The position numbers were made by a program, and so were the translations under genes. From JANQRX01 sp963663975 (GTDB taxonomy: Bacteria > Pseudomonadota > Alphaproteobacteria > Rhizobiales > Kaistiaceae): 64,000 bases of DNA. This document shows, piece after piece, positions 55,241 to 63,463 of the stretch. Position 1 is the first letter of the stretch. Each line of letters begins with the position of its first letter. The notes below the pieces were generated by a model. That model had not been told where the DNA came from, ran no database searches, and was given only the letters and a program-made list of their open reading frames with translations. The stretch covers positions 372,001 through 436,000 of the forward strand of contig CAXXRA010000015.1 in NCBI GenBank assembly GCA_963663975.2. Direction: 5' to 3'.

Positions 55241-55704
55241 GGTCAGCTTGGTGCTGTCGCTTCTATTTAATCGATCCCAGTGATCCACCAGGACCCAGCT
55301 GTGTCGCAGTGGCGGATGCAATGCCGAACTCCGATCAGTGGATTGCCCGCGCCTTAGGTCAGCGTCGTCCAATTGGGGGGTTAGGGCGTGGATATCGCGC
55401 CGGGCTCCACGGCTACCAAACACGTTCCGCCGCTCGTTTTCCGGCAGAAGCCGTGCGGTGGTGCTTCCGCGATGCCGGGACGGCTGAGGCTTTCCGGTTT
55501 GCGTTTGGCGGTGCAGTGATCGCGAGCGCATAGCGTCTCGGCGCTGTGGACCTTGGTGGCATGTGCGTTCGCTCGTAGCATGAGCGCTGTCATTGCCCGA
55601 CACCTCGCCGGACGTTAGGCCGTCCCCTGATGGGGACCGCGGCCTCACTCGCCACCCATAAGGGCGATCTCGACCGCGCCATCACCGCGATGTCGAAATC
55701 GATC
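55241..55704. other. non-coding gap
   Basis: About 460 bases between the soxG fragment and the ParB-like gene. Short frames show no family features and no ribosome sites; I see no strong repeat. Confidence 0.4.
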
Positions 55705-55950
55705 CTAGTGCCGTCGAGCCCGGACAATAAATCCCACAATGGTCTTTTCACCTAATGCCTTACATGCCTCCAGATGATGGAGCCCTTCAACAAGCACAAA
55801 CCTGTCGCCGTCCGGACGAACCAAAATCGGGATCAGTTGACCTTCTTCCAACATGCTCTCGGCAATCTCATTCACGACCTTCAAGTTTAGCGTCTTCCGC
55901 CGTTTAACCGGCACATAAATCTCATCGATCTTGAAGGCCCTTTTCTTCAT
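55705..55950 (-). CDS. small ParB N-terminal-domain protein
   Basis: About 81 residues from ATG 55948-55950 (KKRAFKIDEIYVP). It holds only the ParB/Srx nuclease-like fold: LNLKVVNEIAESMLEEGQLI, PILVRPDGDRFVLVEGLHHL and EACKALGEKTI. The box II sequence GLHHLEACKAL replaces the usual G-x-RRL-A. No HTH follows, so it is not a classical partition protein; a DNA-modification or regulatory role is possible. Confidence 0.75.
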   Translation of the reverse strand: MKKRAFKIDEIYVPVKRRKTLNLKVVNEIAESMLEEGQLIPILVRPDGDRFVLVEGLHHLEACKALGEKTIVGFIVRARRH

Positions 55951-56045
55951 GCCTTGCCGAAGCACCTTTGCTGTTCTGGCGTGTACCGGCCAGCGCACTC
56001 ACTATGTGGCTCTCGCACAGGTTTGCACACCCAGAAAGCTGAGCT

Positions 56046-56750
56046 TCAGACCTCGAACGCCACCCCGATTTCAGGCACCCTCACCTTGTTCCCGTCTCCC
56101 TCCATCGCGGCGATGAACTTGGTTGGATCAGGGTCAATGATCGGGAAGGTTCCGAAGTGACACGGCACGATAGTCGAGAAATCAAAATACCGCCTGCACG
56201 CCAGTGCGGCTGTGTTTCCCCCCATCGTGAACCGGTCGCCAATCGGAACGATACCGACATCCGGTTGGTGCAGTTCGTTGATCAACGCCATATCGCCAAA
56301 TATGTCGGTGTCGCCCATATGATAGAGCGTCCGGTCATCCTCGAACTTCAGCACAAGTCCGTTGGGATGGCCCATGTAAACCGTAGCGTCACCATCCGTG
56401 TATGACGACGAGTGCAGGGCATTGACGAACGTAGTCGAGAACCCTCCGCAGTCGACCGTGCCGCCGGTATTACCCTTGTTGATACGAGACGCATCGACCC
56501 CCCGGCTGCCAAGGTAGCTGGCGATTTCCGGGACACAGACCATCTGAGCCCCAGTTGCCAACGCGATCTCGACAGCATCGCCGAAATGATCGTTGTGTCC
56601 GTGTGTGAGGAGCACATGGGTCACGCCTTCGCTCACCGGCTCCCAACCACCGTTCCATTTCGGATTGCCCGACAGGAACGGATCGATCAGCGCGACTGCC
56701 GCGCCTGACTCGACGCGAAACCCCGAGTGCCCATACCAAGTCAATTTCAT
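56046..56750 (-). CDS. UPF0173 metal-dependent hydrolase (metallo-beta-lactamase fold)
   Basis: 234 residues. The start KLTWYGHSGFRVE and the metal motif LLTHGHNDHFGDAVEIA (HxHxDH) are typical; later ligands are in GGFSTTFVNALHSS, YHMGDTDIFGDM and VPCHFGTFP. Cytoplasmic, substrate unknown. It stands alone. Confidence 0.93.
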   Translation of the reverse strand: MKLTWYGHSGFRVESGAAVALIDPFLSGNPKWNGGWEPVSEGVTHVLLTHGHNDHFGDAVEIALATGAQMVCVPEIASYLGSRGVDASRINKGNTGGTVDCGGFSTTFVNALHSSSYTDGDATVYMGHPNGLVLKFEDDRTLYHMGDTDIFGDMALINELHQPDVGIVPIGDRFTMGGNTAALACRRYFDFSTIVPCHFGTFPIIDPDPTKFIAAMEGDGNKVRVPEIGVAFEV

Positions 56751-56952
56751 CAGGGTTCCTCACTCTGATTGCCGTGCGACCCGCAGCCGAGCGTGAAACC
56801 ACATCGCCAGTCAACTGGTGAAAGGTGTTCGCCCCGTGACGCTACCGCTACCGCTAACGCTGGTAACCCAAGCGTCGTCCATCGTCTGGTTGACGCTAGG
56901 GCGGGAACGGATCATGGCTATGTGACCACGATTTCGTGGCACGGAGGCCAGC

Positions 56953-56987
56953 ATGAAGTTCAAGGTGGGCGACGTTGTTCAGCTTAA
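56953..56987 (+). pseudogene. YodC-like (DUF2158) gene, first part, split by IS5
   Basis: ATG 56953 begins KFKVGDVVQLK and is cut by the IS5 element at 56988. Joined to 58285-58462 after removal of the IS and one TTAA, the frame reads on as SGGPSMTVQEITEEEA, the typical DUF2158/YodC start. Confidence 0.8.
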
Positions 56988-58280
56988 GGGCACCTCGAAA
57001 AATAATGCGACTGACGTGAAACTCGACAGGTTGTGCGGTTCTCGCGGGTCATGAGCGGGGTTGGCGTCTGGGTTTTCGGCCTTCTCCGGCTCCCCGGCGG
57101 GTCTGTTTCCCTGTCAATGGGGGCTCCAGGCAGACTTCTCCCCTGATGACCATCACGTTGGCGCCGCCGCGGCGAGACGCTCCAGCTGCACCAGGCGGCG
57201 CATGTTGTAGGCGAGGTTCTTCAGCCCGATCCGCGCCCTCGCCCGTACCAGCCCGATACTGCGCACCAGCGTCCCGCCCATGTCGTTGCTCTGGGCCCCG
57301 AACACGTGCTCGACGCGCGCCCGCACCTTCGAACGGGCCTTGTTGCCCCGCTTCTCCCGCTCGCTCAGCGGCTTGTCGCGATGCCCCTTGCGGTGGATGC
57401 GGCTGTTCAGGCCCTTCTCCTTCAGCTTCGCCTCGATCTCCGCCGACCGATAGGCGCTGTCCGCCCACACGTCCGAGGCCGTGTTGTCCGGATCAAGGAT
57501 GTCCTCCACGACCTGGCTGTCGTGCACCGCCGCGTCGGTCACCTGGTAACGCCGCACCAGCTTGTGCCGGCGGTCCACGTTGACATGGTTCTTGTAACCG
57601 TAGTGGCTCTTGCCATGCTTCTTTGTCCACCGTGCGTCCGTGTCCTTCTGCGACCGCTTGGCCGGCTGGTCCTTCCAGCCCTCCGGCGTCTCGCCATCCT
57701 TGATCCGCGCGTTGTCGTCACGGCTGTTGCGCTGCTTGGGGACCGGTACGATCGACGCGTCGATGATCTGGCCGCCCATCGCCAGGTAGCCCTGCTTCTC
57801 CAGATAGCCGTCGAAGTCCTCGAACAACGCCTCGACCATGCCCGCCCGCGCCAACTGTTCCCGGTAGAGCCACACCGTCTTGGCGTCGGGGACCTTGTCC
57901 TCAAGACCGAACCCTACGAACCGCATGAACGAGAGGCGGTCGCGAAGCTGGTACTCCACTTGGTCGTCCGAGAGATTGTAAAGCTCGCAGAGAACGATCG
58001 CCTTGAACATCGCCACCGCGTCCCAGGGCTTTCGCCCCGCCGGCGACTTCCGTTCCTCGGCCGGCTTGCGCCAGATCGCCTCCAGGCGGGCACGGAAATT
58101 CTCCCACGGAACCACCGCGTCGATCCTCGCCAAAGGATCGTTCTTGGCGTCCAGGCCGGCATACCGATTCGCGATGTCGAAAAAGCCCATTTGGCCCATG
58201 GTCGGTTCCCCACATCTACGCGCCAAACCGTCCGGATTATAACCGATCAAGGCTCGGAACAGGGATTTTTAGAGGTGCCC
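56988..58280 (-). mobile_element. IS5-family element, copy 2, complete
   Basis: 1293 bp with inverted ends GGGCACCTCGAAAAAT and GGGCACCTCTAAAAAT (complement). The target TTAA is duplicated (56984-56987 and 58281-58284), as for the IS5 family. It is inserted in a YodC-like gene and nearly identical to copy 1 at 21202. Confidence 0.95.
57153..58190 (-). CDS. IS5-family transposase
   Basis: 345 residues from MGFFDIANRYAGLDAK; the same protein as at 21367, with DDE marks GGQIIDASIVPVPKQRN, VWADSAYRSAEIE and RARVEHVFGAQSND. A longer frame to 58250 is an artefact of the IS end. Confidence 0.93.
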   Translation of the reverse strand: MGFFDIANRYAGLDAKNDPLARIDAVVPWENFRARLEAIWRKPAEERKSPAGRKPWDAVAMFKAIVLCELYNLSDDQVEYQLRDRLSFMRFVGFGLEDKVPDAKTVWLYREQLARAGMVEALFEDFDGYLEKQGYLAMGGQIIDASIVPVPKQRNSRDDNARIKDGETPEGWKDQPAKRSQKDTDARWTKKHGKSHYGYKNHVNVDRRHKLVRRYQVTDAAVHDSQVVEDILDPDNTASDVWADSAYRSAEIEAKLKEKGLNSRIHRKGHRDKPLSEREKRGNKARSKVRARVEHVFGAQSNDMGGTLVRSIGLVRARARIGLKNLAYNMRRLVQLERLAAAAPT

Positions 58281-58284
58281 TTAA

Positions 58285-58462
58285 GTCTGGCGGACCGTCC
58301 ATGACAGTCCAAGAGATAACTGAAGAGGAAGCCTTGTGCGTTTGGTTCAACAGGGCAGAGCAGATGCGCGATAGCTTCGCTGCCCCGGCTCTGCGGGTTC
58401 TGCAAATCGCACCACCTCGGGTCAAGCGAAAGGTCATCACCCGCCGACCGAAGCGTGCCTGA
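58285..58462 (+). pseudogene. YodC-like (DUF2158) gene, second part
   Basis: Continuation after the IS5: SGGPSMTVQEITEEEALCVW then FNRAEQMRDSFAAPALRVL, ending TRRPKRA before TGA 58460-58462. The reconstructed protein is about 70 residues. Confidence 0.78.
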
Positions 58463-58630
58463 AACAGCCCTCGCCACAAACGGACCCCCGACCAGATCGC
58501 CGAAGCACAGCGGTCGGAGTGGTGGGCGACGCACGAAGCTTCACGTTACCCTGCCCGAGGAGCAACGCTGTCCGCAGTCGCCGACGGGCGATGATGTCGA
58601 GCCAGTCCTGTAAGCCTTCACCTCGGCTGA

Positions 58631-59047
58631 TCAACCCGCGGCAAGACCTGTTATGCCTATCATTAACACGGCCGCCCATGAGACCAGATAAACCGGGGTG
58701 CGCACATATGGAACTGAGAGCGTGTAAACCAGTGCGTGGATCAGCCGGGCAAAGAAAAAAACTTGCGCCCACAGCGCCACATTTGCTCCTACTGTGTCAC
58801 CGGCTAGAAAACCAGCAGCTATCACTACAGCAACAAACGCGGGCATGGTCTCGACCATATTAAGATGCGCTCGCTTTGAACGTTGTGCCCAAAGTGGTGG
58901 CTCTGGTTCGGTGGCAGGAAAGCCTTCGGTGTAATTTCTCAGAAACGCAGGCAATCCCCAGACAAAGGGGCGCGCAAGCATGTAAGGTATCCACAGCAGC
59001 ACCGTCAGCATGCCGCTCAAGGCGAGATAAATGTAAGCGGTTTCCAT
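58631..59047 (-). CDS. MAPEG-family membrane protein
   Basis: 138 residues with four predicted helices. ARPFVWGLPAFLRNYTEGFP, RSKRAHLNMVETMPAFVAVV and ARLIHALVYTLSVPYVRTPV are typical of bacterial MAPEG (glutathione-dependent membrane enzyme) proteins. Activity in bacteria is mostly unknown. It neighbours a VOC-family gene on the same strand. Confidence 0.88.
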   Translation of the reverse strand: METAYIYLALSGMLTVLLWIPYMLARPFVWGLPAFLRNYTEGFPATEPEPPLWAQRSKRAHLNMVETMPAFVAVVIAAGFLAGDTVGANVALWAQVFFFARLIHALVYTLSVPYVRTPVYLVSWAAVLMIGITGLAAG

Positions 59048-59131
59048 TTTTGTTATCCTTTTCTGATTGTCCGAAAAGACGTTTCCGTCAGAGGATTTGG
59101 GACAGTTGGCGGCTTTATACGGGGCCCTGCT

Positions 59132-59536
59132 TCATTCTCGCGAACTGATGCGAAGGTAATATCCGTCAGGGTCGGCGACCCGAAAGTCCGTCGGGCCCCA
59201 ACTCTGTTTCTTCAGCGTGCCGGAAAGCGGCCAACCGGTCGCTTGAACCCGAGCACAGAACGCCTCGACATCATCGACTTCGAGCACGATCTCCACGCCA
59301 CGTCCGAGCGGTTCACCCGCTCTAGCGCGGATGGGATGGTCGGGGCGCAGGTCTGAGTGAGGGTTCAGAGACAGATACACGTCCTCGTGTCTCATGGCTG
59401 TATATCCCTCGGGTCCCTGCCTCCCGATCTCGAAATCGAGCACCCGTGTGTAGAAGTCCTTCGATGCCTCAAGGTCGTCGACAAACAGCTCCAGTTTCAG
59501 TCCCATCCTCGATTTCTCAGGCTCGGTCATCGTCAT
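59132..59536 (-). CDS. VOC/glyoxalase-family protein
   Basis: 134 residues with two beta-alpha-beta-beta-beta modules: LKLELFVDDLEASKDFYTRV, MRHEDVYLSLNP, IVLEVDDVEAFCARVQATGW and FRVADPDGYYLRISSRE. The final Glu is a candidate metal ligand. Substrate unknown; a dioxygenase, lyase or resistance role are all possible. Confidence 0.88.
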   Translation of the reverse strand: MTMTEPEKSRMGLKLELFVDDLEASKDFYTRVLDFEIGRQGPEGYTAMRHEDVYLSLNPHSDLRPDHPIRARAGEPLGRGVEIVLEVDDVEAFCARVQATGWPLSGTLKKQSWGPTDFRVADPDGYYLRISSRE

Positions 59537-59660
59537 GTGCTCCTCGACTTGCGCCCCTTCGGTCGAAATTGCGGCGGTGGCGGCGCTTCGGCTACCGGCT
59601 TACCCGGAACAGACGGAAGTCTGCTAGGAACTGGCGCTGCCTATCAACCGAGGGAACTCG

Positions 59661-59915
59661 ATGCAGGTTCTGGTGCGTGACAACGATGTCGAACAAGCGC
59701 TTCGTGTGCTGAAGAAGAAATTGCAGCGGGAGGGCTTCTTTCGCCAATTGAAGGCGAAGCGCTCATACGAGAAGCCTTCGGAGAGGCGGGCTCGGGAAAA
59801 AGGCGAGGCGATACGCCGCGCCCGCAAGGCAGTGCGTAAGCATGCTCAGAGAGAGGGCTTGATACCGGGGCCAAAGAAAAAGCCGAGTGACCGCACTTCC
59901 GGCATCCGACGTTGA
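59661..59915 (+). CDS. rpsU: 30S ribosomal protein S21
   Basis: 84 residues from ATG 59661 after GAGGGAAC. QVLVRDNDVEQALRVLKKKL, RSYEKPSERRAREKGEAIRR and a basic tail are S21. It is the one clear housekeeping gene in the window. Alphaproteobacteria often have several rpsU copies, so this may be an extra one. Confidence 0.96.
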   Translation: MQVLVRDNDVEQALRVLKKKLQREGFFRQLKAKRSYEKPSERRAREKGEAIRRARKAVRKHAQREGLIPGPKKKPSDRTSGIRR

Positions 59916-60350
59916 GTGGCCAAACGGATGCCGTCATTGAGGCCGACGACGTTGCATGTCAACGTGCCGCTGTTTGCGCATAATTGTACGACCTCCCTGA
60001 CGAGCGATAGCGCTGTGGCGTTTTCTTCCGATGGGTTCATTCGATTTCCGGCCGTGGACCGCTGCATCACTGTGGCAGGTGTCAATTCAGTCGCCTTACC
60101 GGGAGCCTCGATTCTGCTTCGGAAGTGCGATGAGTCGATGCCTTTCTTCGAAACTTCGAGGCTACAGCGCTTTACGCATCACGATGACGGGCGTCTCACA
60201 GTCGCTGGGTCAGAACTCTGCCTCACCGTTGGGCCACAATCAGCACCGACCTACTCCCCATCCGATCGCTGGCGGACACTCTTTGTCGATGATTGCGCCA
60301 CAGCGGCGCCCGCCCGGTCGCGATGGGAGTTTGTGGTTCCTCGCCGCTGA
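59916..60350 (+). CDS. hypothetical, ricin-type trefoil-like fragment
   Basis: 144 codons from GTG 59916, directly after rpsU; the real start is unsure. It has a repeated Cys/Leu/Gly pattern: DRCITVAGVNSVALPGASIL with LRKCDE, LQRFTHHDDGRLTVAGSEL with CLTVG, and FVDDCATAAPARSRWEFV. That matches two ricin-B-like repeats, but the QxW motifs are poor and no signal peptide is present. Confidence 0.4.
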   Translation: MAKRMPSLRPTTLHVNVPLFAHNCTTSLTSDSAVAFSSDGFIRFPAVDRCITVAGVNSVALPGASILLRKCDESMPFFETSRLQRFTHHDDGRLTVAGSELCLTVGPQSAPTYSPSDRWRTLFVDDCATAAPARSRWEFVVPRR

Positions 60351-60530
60351 ACCTTCGTTCGGAGGGCTCTTGTCGGCCCACTCCTGATGCGCTGACGCGC
60401 AGCCACGCGCTCCGCAAGCCTGGCGACCAGGATCTGAGCGCCACGGGCATCGCGGCTTTCCTTCCCGCACGGGGCCAGCACTCTGACCGGCGGTTTACTC
60501 ACCGTTCCAGCGTCGGCCACTCGATCATTA

Positions 60531-60577
60531 GGCTCATAACCTGAAGGTCGTAGGTTCAAATCCTACCACCGCAACCA
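60531..60577 (+). tRNA. 3' part of initiator tRNA-Met (CAT), incomplete; candidate att site
   Basis: GCTCATAACCTGAAGGTCG then TAGGTTCAAATCCTACC and CCGCAACCA match the anticodon arm, T arm and CCA end of alphaproteobacterial tRNA-fMet, with one base changed (A in CCACCGC). The 5' half with D arm and acceptor strand is absent: the sequence upstream cannot pair with CACCGCA. Such 3' tails are what site-specific integration into a tRNA leaves at the far end of an island. Confidence 0.7.
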
Positions 60578-60657
60578 ATTATGCCTTTATTCTCAAACAT
60601 CTATATGGCGCTTGGTAAGCGCTTGATCGCAGCCAGAATTATTAACCCGCTGCTGAC

Positions 60658-61170
60658 TTGATTTTTCAGATTTTACACTACAACTTGGGATTGTTTGCTG
60701 AGATGAGGTCATTTCCGAAAATGCCTAACAGTGAAAAATTGGATTCTAAATTTGTCGCTTGCATGTCGTTGATCGATGCAAGCGCAAATAAATGCTCAAA
60801 ATGTGGAGAATACCAAGATTGGCGACGTTTTGTAATATTCGGGAACGCCAGCATCGCAGTAATTGCGGCCTTCGTCGCAATAATCGGAGCAGTATTGTCA
60901 TGGTATATTTTGGTAAACTCAAACATTGACAATTTCGGAGCAGTATTGTCATGGTATATTTTGGTAAACTCAAACATTGGCAATTTCTCTCCGAGAGTAG
61001 TGTATGCAAATATTGAGTCCCAATCTATCGAAATCGACATATATAACAGCGGTACAATACCCGCTTATTTTCAAGGAATATATTTGAGATCCATTGGAGA
61101 TTTGGAGATAGGTGATCCAAATATTAAACTTGCTTTTATTGCCGTATTGCTCTATCAATATTTGAATTGA
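60658..61170 (+). CDS. AT-rich membrane protein with zinc-ribbon-like motif, hypothetical
   Basis: Up to 170 residues; the start is uncertain (internal ATG at 60703 or 60721 likely). CMSLIDASANKCSKCGEYQD then WRRF looks like the short Cys motif before a helix seen in many small bacterial membrane proteins, although one Cys pair is imperfect. Helix VIAAFVAIIGAVLSWYIL follows, then a 17-residue duplication. The region is far more AT-rich than its surroundings, indicating recent transfer. Confidence 0.5.
   Translation: MIFQILHYNLGLFAEMRSFPKMPNSEKLDSKFVACMSLIDASANKCSKCGEYQDWRRFVIFGNASIAVIAAFVAIIGAVLSWYILVNSNIDNFGAVLSWYILVNSNIGNFSPRVVYANIESQSIEIDIYNSGTIPAYFQGIYLRSIGDLEIGDPNIKLAFIAVLLYQYLN
60885..60986. 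repeat. 51-bp tandem duplication
   Basis: The unit starting CGGAGCAGTATTGTCATGG is repeated once (60885-60935 and 60936-60986) with one change; in frame it doubles GAVLSWYILVNSNIxNF. Confidence 0.95.
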
Positions 61171-61262
61171 ACTCGAAATTTGGCAATGCTATTGTTCACG
61201 CGGACGTATTTTTTCGTTGAAGCTCGCTAATCGTTCCCGCGAATTGGCACCAGGAGTAGAGA

Positions 61263-62211
61263 GTGGAAGCGCGTACAAAGTCGATTGAGGACTGGTTCTC
61301 GATGGTCTCTCAAGCACAAATCGCGCTGCCGCGATTTCAGCGACACGAAGCCTGGAGAAGCTCTCAAATCGAGGGCATATTGGAGAACGTGCTCCGAAGT
61401 CCATCGCTGCCGATTGGGGCTTTGCTAACGCTAGAGGTCGGCAGCGAAGAGCTATTTCACTCGCGGGCGATCGTGGGCGCGCCGACTTGTTGGGTGGAGG
61501 CGCCAACAGCAGACCCCAGATGCACCTACTGGATGGACAGCAGCGGATGACCGCGTTGTGGCGATCGCTCAATGACGCATATGAAGAGTTTTCAGTTTTT
61601 GTCTCGCTAGAGAACGGAGAAGAACCGGAGGTTGACCTCATAAAACGGTGGGAGCGTAAAGGTATACCACAACCCGTTTGGGCCGATGATCCGGCCAAGA
61701 TTTTTGAGCGAAATCTGATTCCAGCCCACATTCTTTGCCCGGGATCGGACGGCGAGAAGCGAATGGGGAAATGGTGCGACAAAGCTGGTGTAGACCGTGA
61801 CAACGAGCGGAAGATCAGCAGACTACGCAGCAAAGTCGCTTCATATCCGGTTCCGTTCCTCGCGCTGCCGGTGTCTACGTCCCAAGAGACAGCGCTCGAA
61901 GTGTTTATAAAAATGAACACTTCCGCTTCACCTCTAAAGGATTTCGATATCGTTGTCGCTCAATTGGAGGGTGCAGTGGGCGACTCCCTCCACGCTATGA
62001 TCTCCGACCTAAGACAAGATGTGCCCGCGACCGATAAGTTCGTGAAGATCGAAGATTTAGCACTTTCGGTGGGCGCACTACTGCTAGGCAAGCCACCATT
62101 GAAGCGGACTTATCTAGAGAGGAGTTTTGGCGCAGACCTGGCAGGCGTTTGGGAAAGGGTCATACACGGTATCGACCATGGATTGAGTTTCCTGCAGGAA
62201 GAGTCAGTCTT
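61263..62211 (+). pseudogene. GmrSD-type restriction enzyme (DUF262 part), frameshifted
   Basis: From GTG 61263: TKSIEDWFSMVSQAQIALPR then FQRHEAW, the DUF262 beginning. At about 61485 one base (G) is lost and the frame changes: LGGGANSRPQMHLLDGQQRM with TALWRSL carries the DGQQR motif of the ParB-like nuclease/NTPase domain. It goes on to TALEVFIKMNTSASPLKDFD (the IKMNT motif) and is cut at 62211 by an IS3 element. GmrSD proteins restrict modified (glucosylated hydroxymethylcytosine) phage DNA; the exact target here is not known. Confidence 0.82.
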
Positions 62212-62237
62212 TGGAGTTCCCCCGGTTCCGTGGACAG

Positions 62238-63104
62238 TTAGGGACTTACAGACTCTAGCCGATCTTGGGCGCTCCTTTCATAGTTGACGGGTGATTGGTA
62301 ACCGAGGGCCGAATGGCGCCGGCCGGGATTGTACCAGCCCTCGATGAACTGGAAGATGGCCATGCGTGCTGCGGCCTTGGTCTGGAACTTCCGCCGGTCG
62401 AGCAGCTCGCATTCGAGGGTGGCAAAGAAGCTCTCGCACATCGCATTGTCGTACGCGTCGCCAACTGACCCCATGGACGGCCGGACGCCGGCTTCCTTGC
62501 ATCTGAGGCCGAAGGCGACGGAGGTGTATTGAGATCCCTGGTCGGAGTGATGGATCACGTCGGCGGGTCGTCTTTGCGTCAGCGCCATGTTCAGGGCATC
62601 GAGGACGAGTTGGGCCTTCAGGCTGTGGCCCATGGCCCAGCCGACGATGCGTCGTGAGAAGGCATCCAGCACAACGGCCAGATAGAGGAACCCGGCCCAG
62701 GTCGGGATGTAGGTAATATCAGCGACCCAGAGCTGGTCTGGCGCGTCGGCGTAGAAGTTCCGATCGACCAGATCGCACGCCGGCCGAACCCTCTCGTCCC
62801 GGAAGGTCGTGCGGGCGGCTTTACGGCGACTAACACCGGCAATACCGGTCGCTTTCATCAGGCGCTCGATCCGCTTGCGGCCCACCTGGACGCCTTCATC
62901 GACAAGTTCAGCGTGGATACGCGGCGCTCCATAGGTTGCTCGGGAGTCCGCATGGATCGCCTTGATCCGGTCCGTCAGAGCCGCGTCGGCGATGGATCGG
63001 GCAGACGGCGATCGGTCGCGCCAAGCATAGTAGCCGGACCTTGATACGCCGAGGATTCTGCTCATCGTCTTGGTAGGGAACATGGCCTGGTTTGCCGTCA
63101 TCAA
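62238..63104 (-). CDS. IS3-family transposase OrfB (integrase core)
   Basis: 288 residues. SRILGVSRSGYYAWRDRSPS, ATYGAPRIHAELVDEG, then the DDE core: DQLWVADITYIPTWAGFLYL, VIHHSDQGSQYTSVAFG and DNAMCESFFATLECELLDRR. Its start overlaps the orfA stop (TTGATGA), so coupling or frameshifting gives OrfAB. Confidence 0.93.
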   Translation of the reverse strand: MMTANQAMFPTKTMSRILGVSRSGYYAWRDRSPSARSIADAALTDRIKAIHADSRATYGAPRIHAELVDEGVQVGRKRIERLMKATGIAGVSRRKAARTTFRDERVRPACDLVDRNFYADAPDQLWVADITYIPTWAGFLYLAVVLDAFSRRIVGWAMGHSLKAQLVLDALNMALTQRRPADVIHHSDQGSQYTSVAFGLRCKEAGVRPSMGSVGDAYDNAMCESFFATLECELLDRRKFQTKAAARMAIFQFIEGWYNPGRRHSALGYQSPVNYERSAQDRLESVSP

Positions 63105-63409
63105 TTCGAAGACCGAGACGACATCGCGTCGCTCTGAGCAAACCAGGCCGCGGCCTTTGCCAGGATATCTCTCTCCTGGCGTAGCTGGCGGTTCTCCCGG
63201 CGAAGACGGCGGAGTTCGTCGCGCTCCTCGCTCGTCAAGCCGTCCGTGCGGCGGCCACCATCACGGTCGGCCTGCTTGACCCAGCCATGGATCGTCGCGG
63301 CACACGGCTCGAATTCTCTGGCCAGGTCTTCAATGCTGCGCCCGGTACGGGCCAGGGCAACAATCTGGTCCCTGAAATCCGCAGGGTACGGGGTTCTCGT
63401 TCTCGGCAT
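63101..63409 (-). CDS. IS3-family transposase OrfA (HTH)
   Basis: 102 residues: RTPYPADFRDQIVALARTGR, an HTH (SIEDLAREFEPCAATIHGWV) and a leucine zipper region (ELRRLRRENRQLRQERDIL). Standard IS3 OrfA. Confidence 0.92.
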   Translation of the reverse strand: MPRTRTPYPADFRDQIVALARTGRSIEDLAREFEPCAATIHGWVKQADRDGGRRTDGLTSEERDELRRLRRENRQLRQERDILAKAAAWFAQSDAMSSRSSN

Positions 63410-63463
63410 GATGACACTCTCCTCTCAAGATCAAAAAGTGTCCATCAAACCGGGGGAACTCCA

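Larger units (their letters stand above)
62212..63463 (-). mobile_element. IS3-family element with 3-bp target duplication
   Basis: 1252 bp. Inverted ends TGGAGTTCCCCCGGTT...TGGACA at 62212 and (complement) 63463; CTT is duplicated at 62209-62211 and 63464-63466. It holds orfA and orfB and is inserted in the GmrSD gene. Confidence 0.94.
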
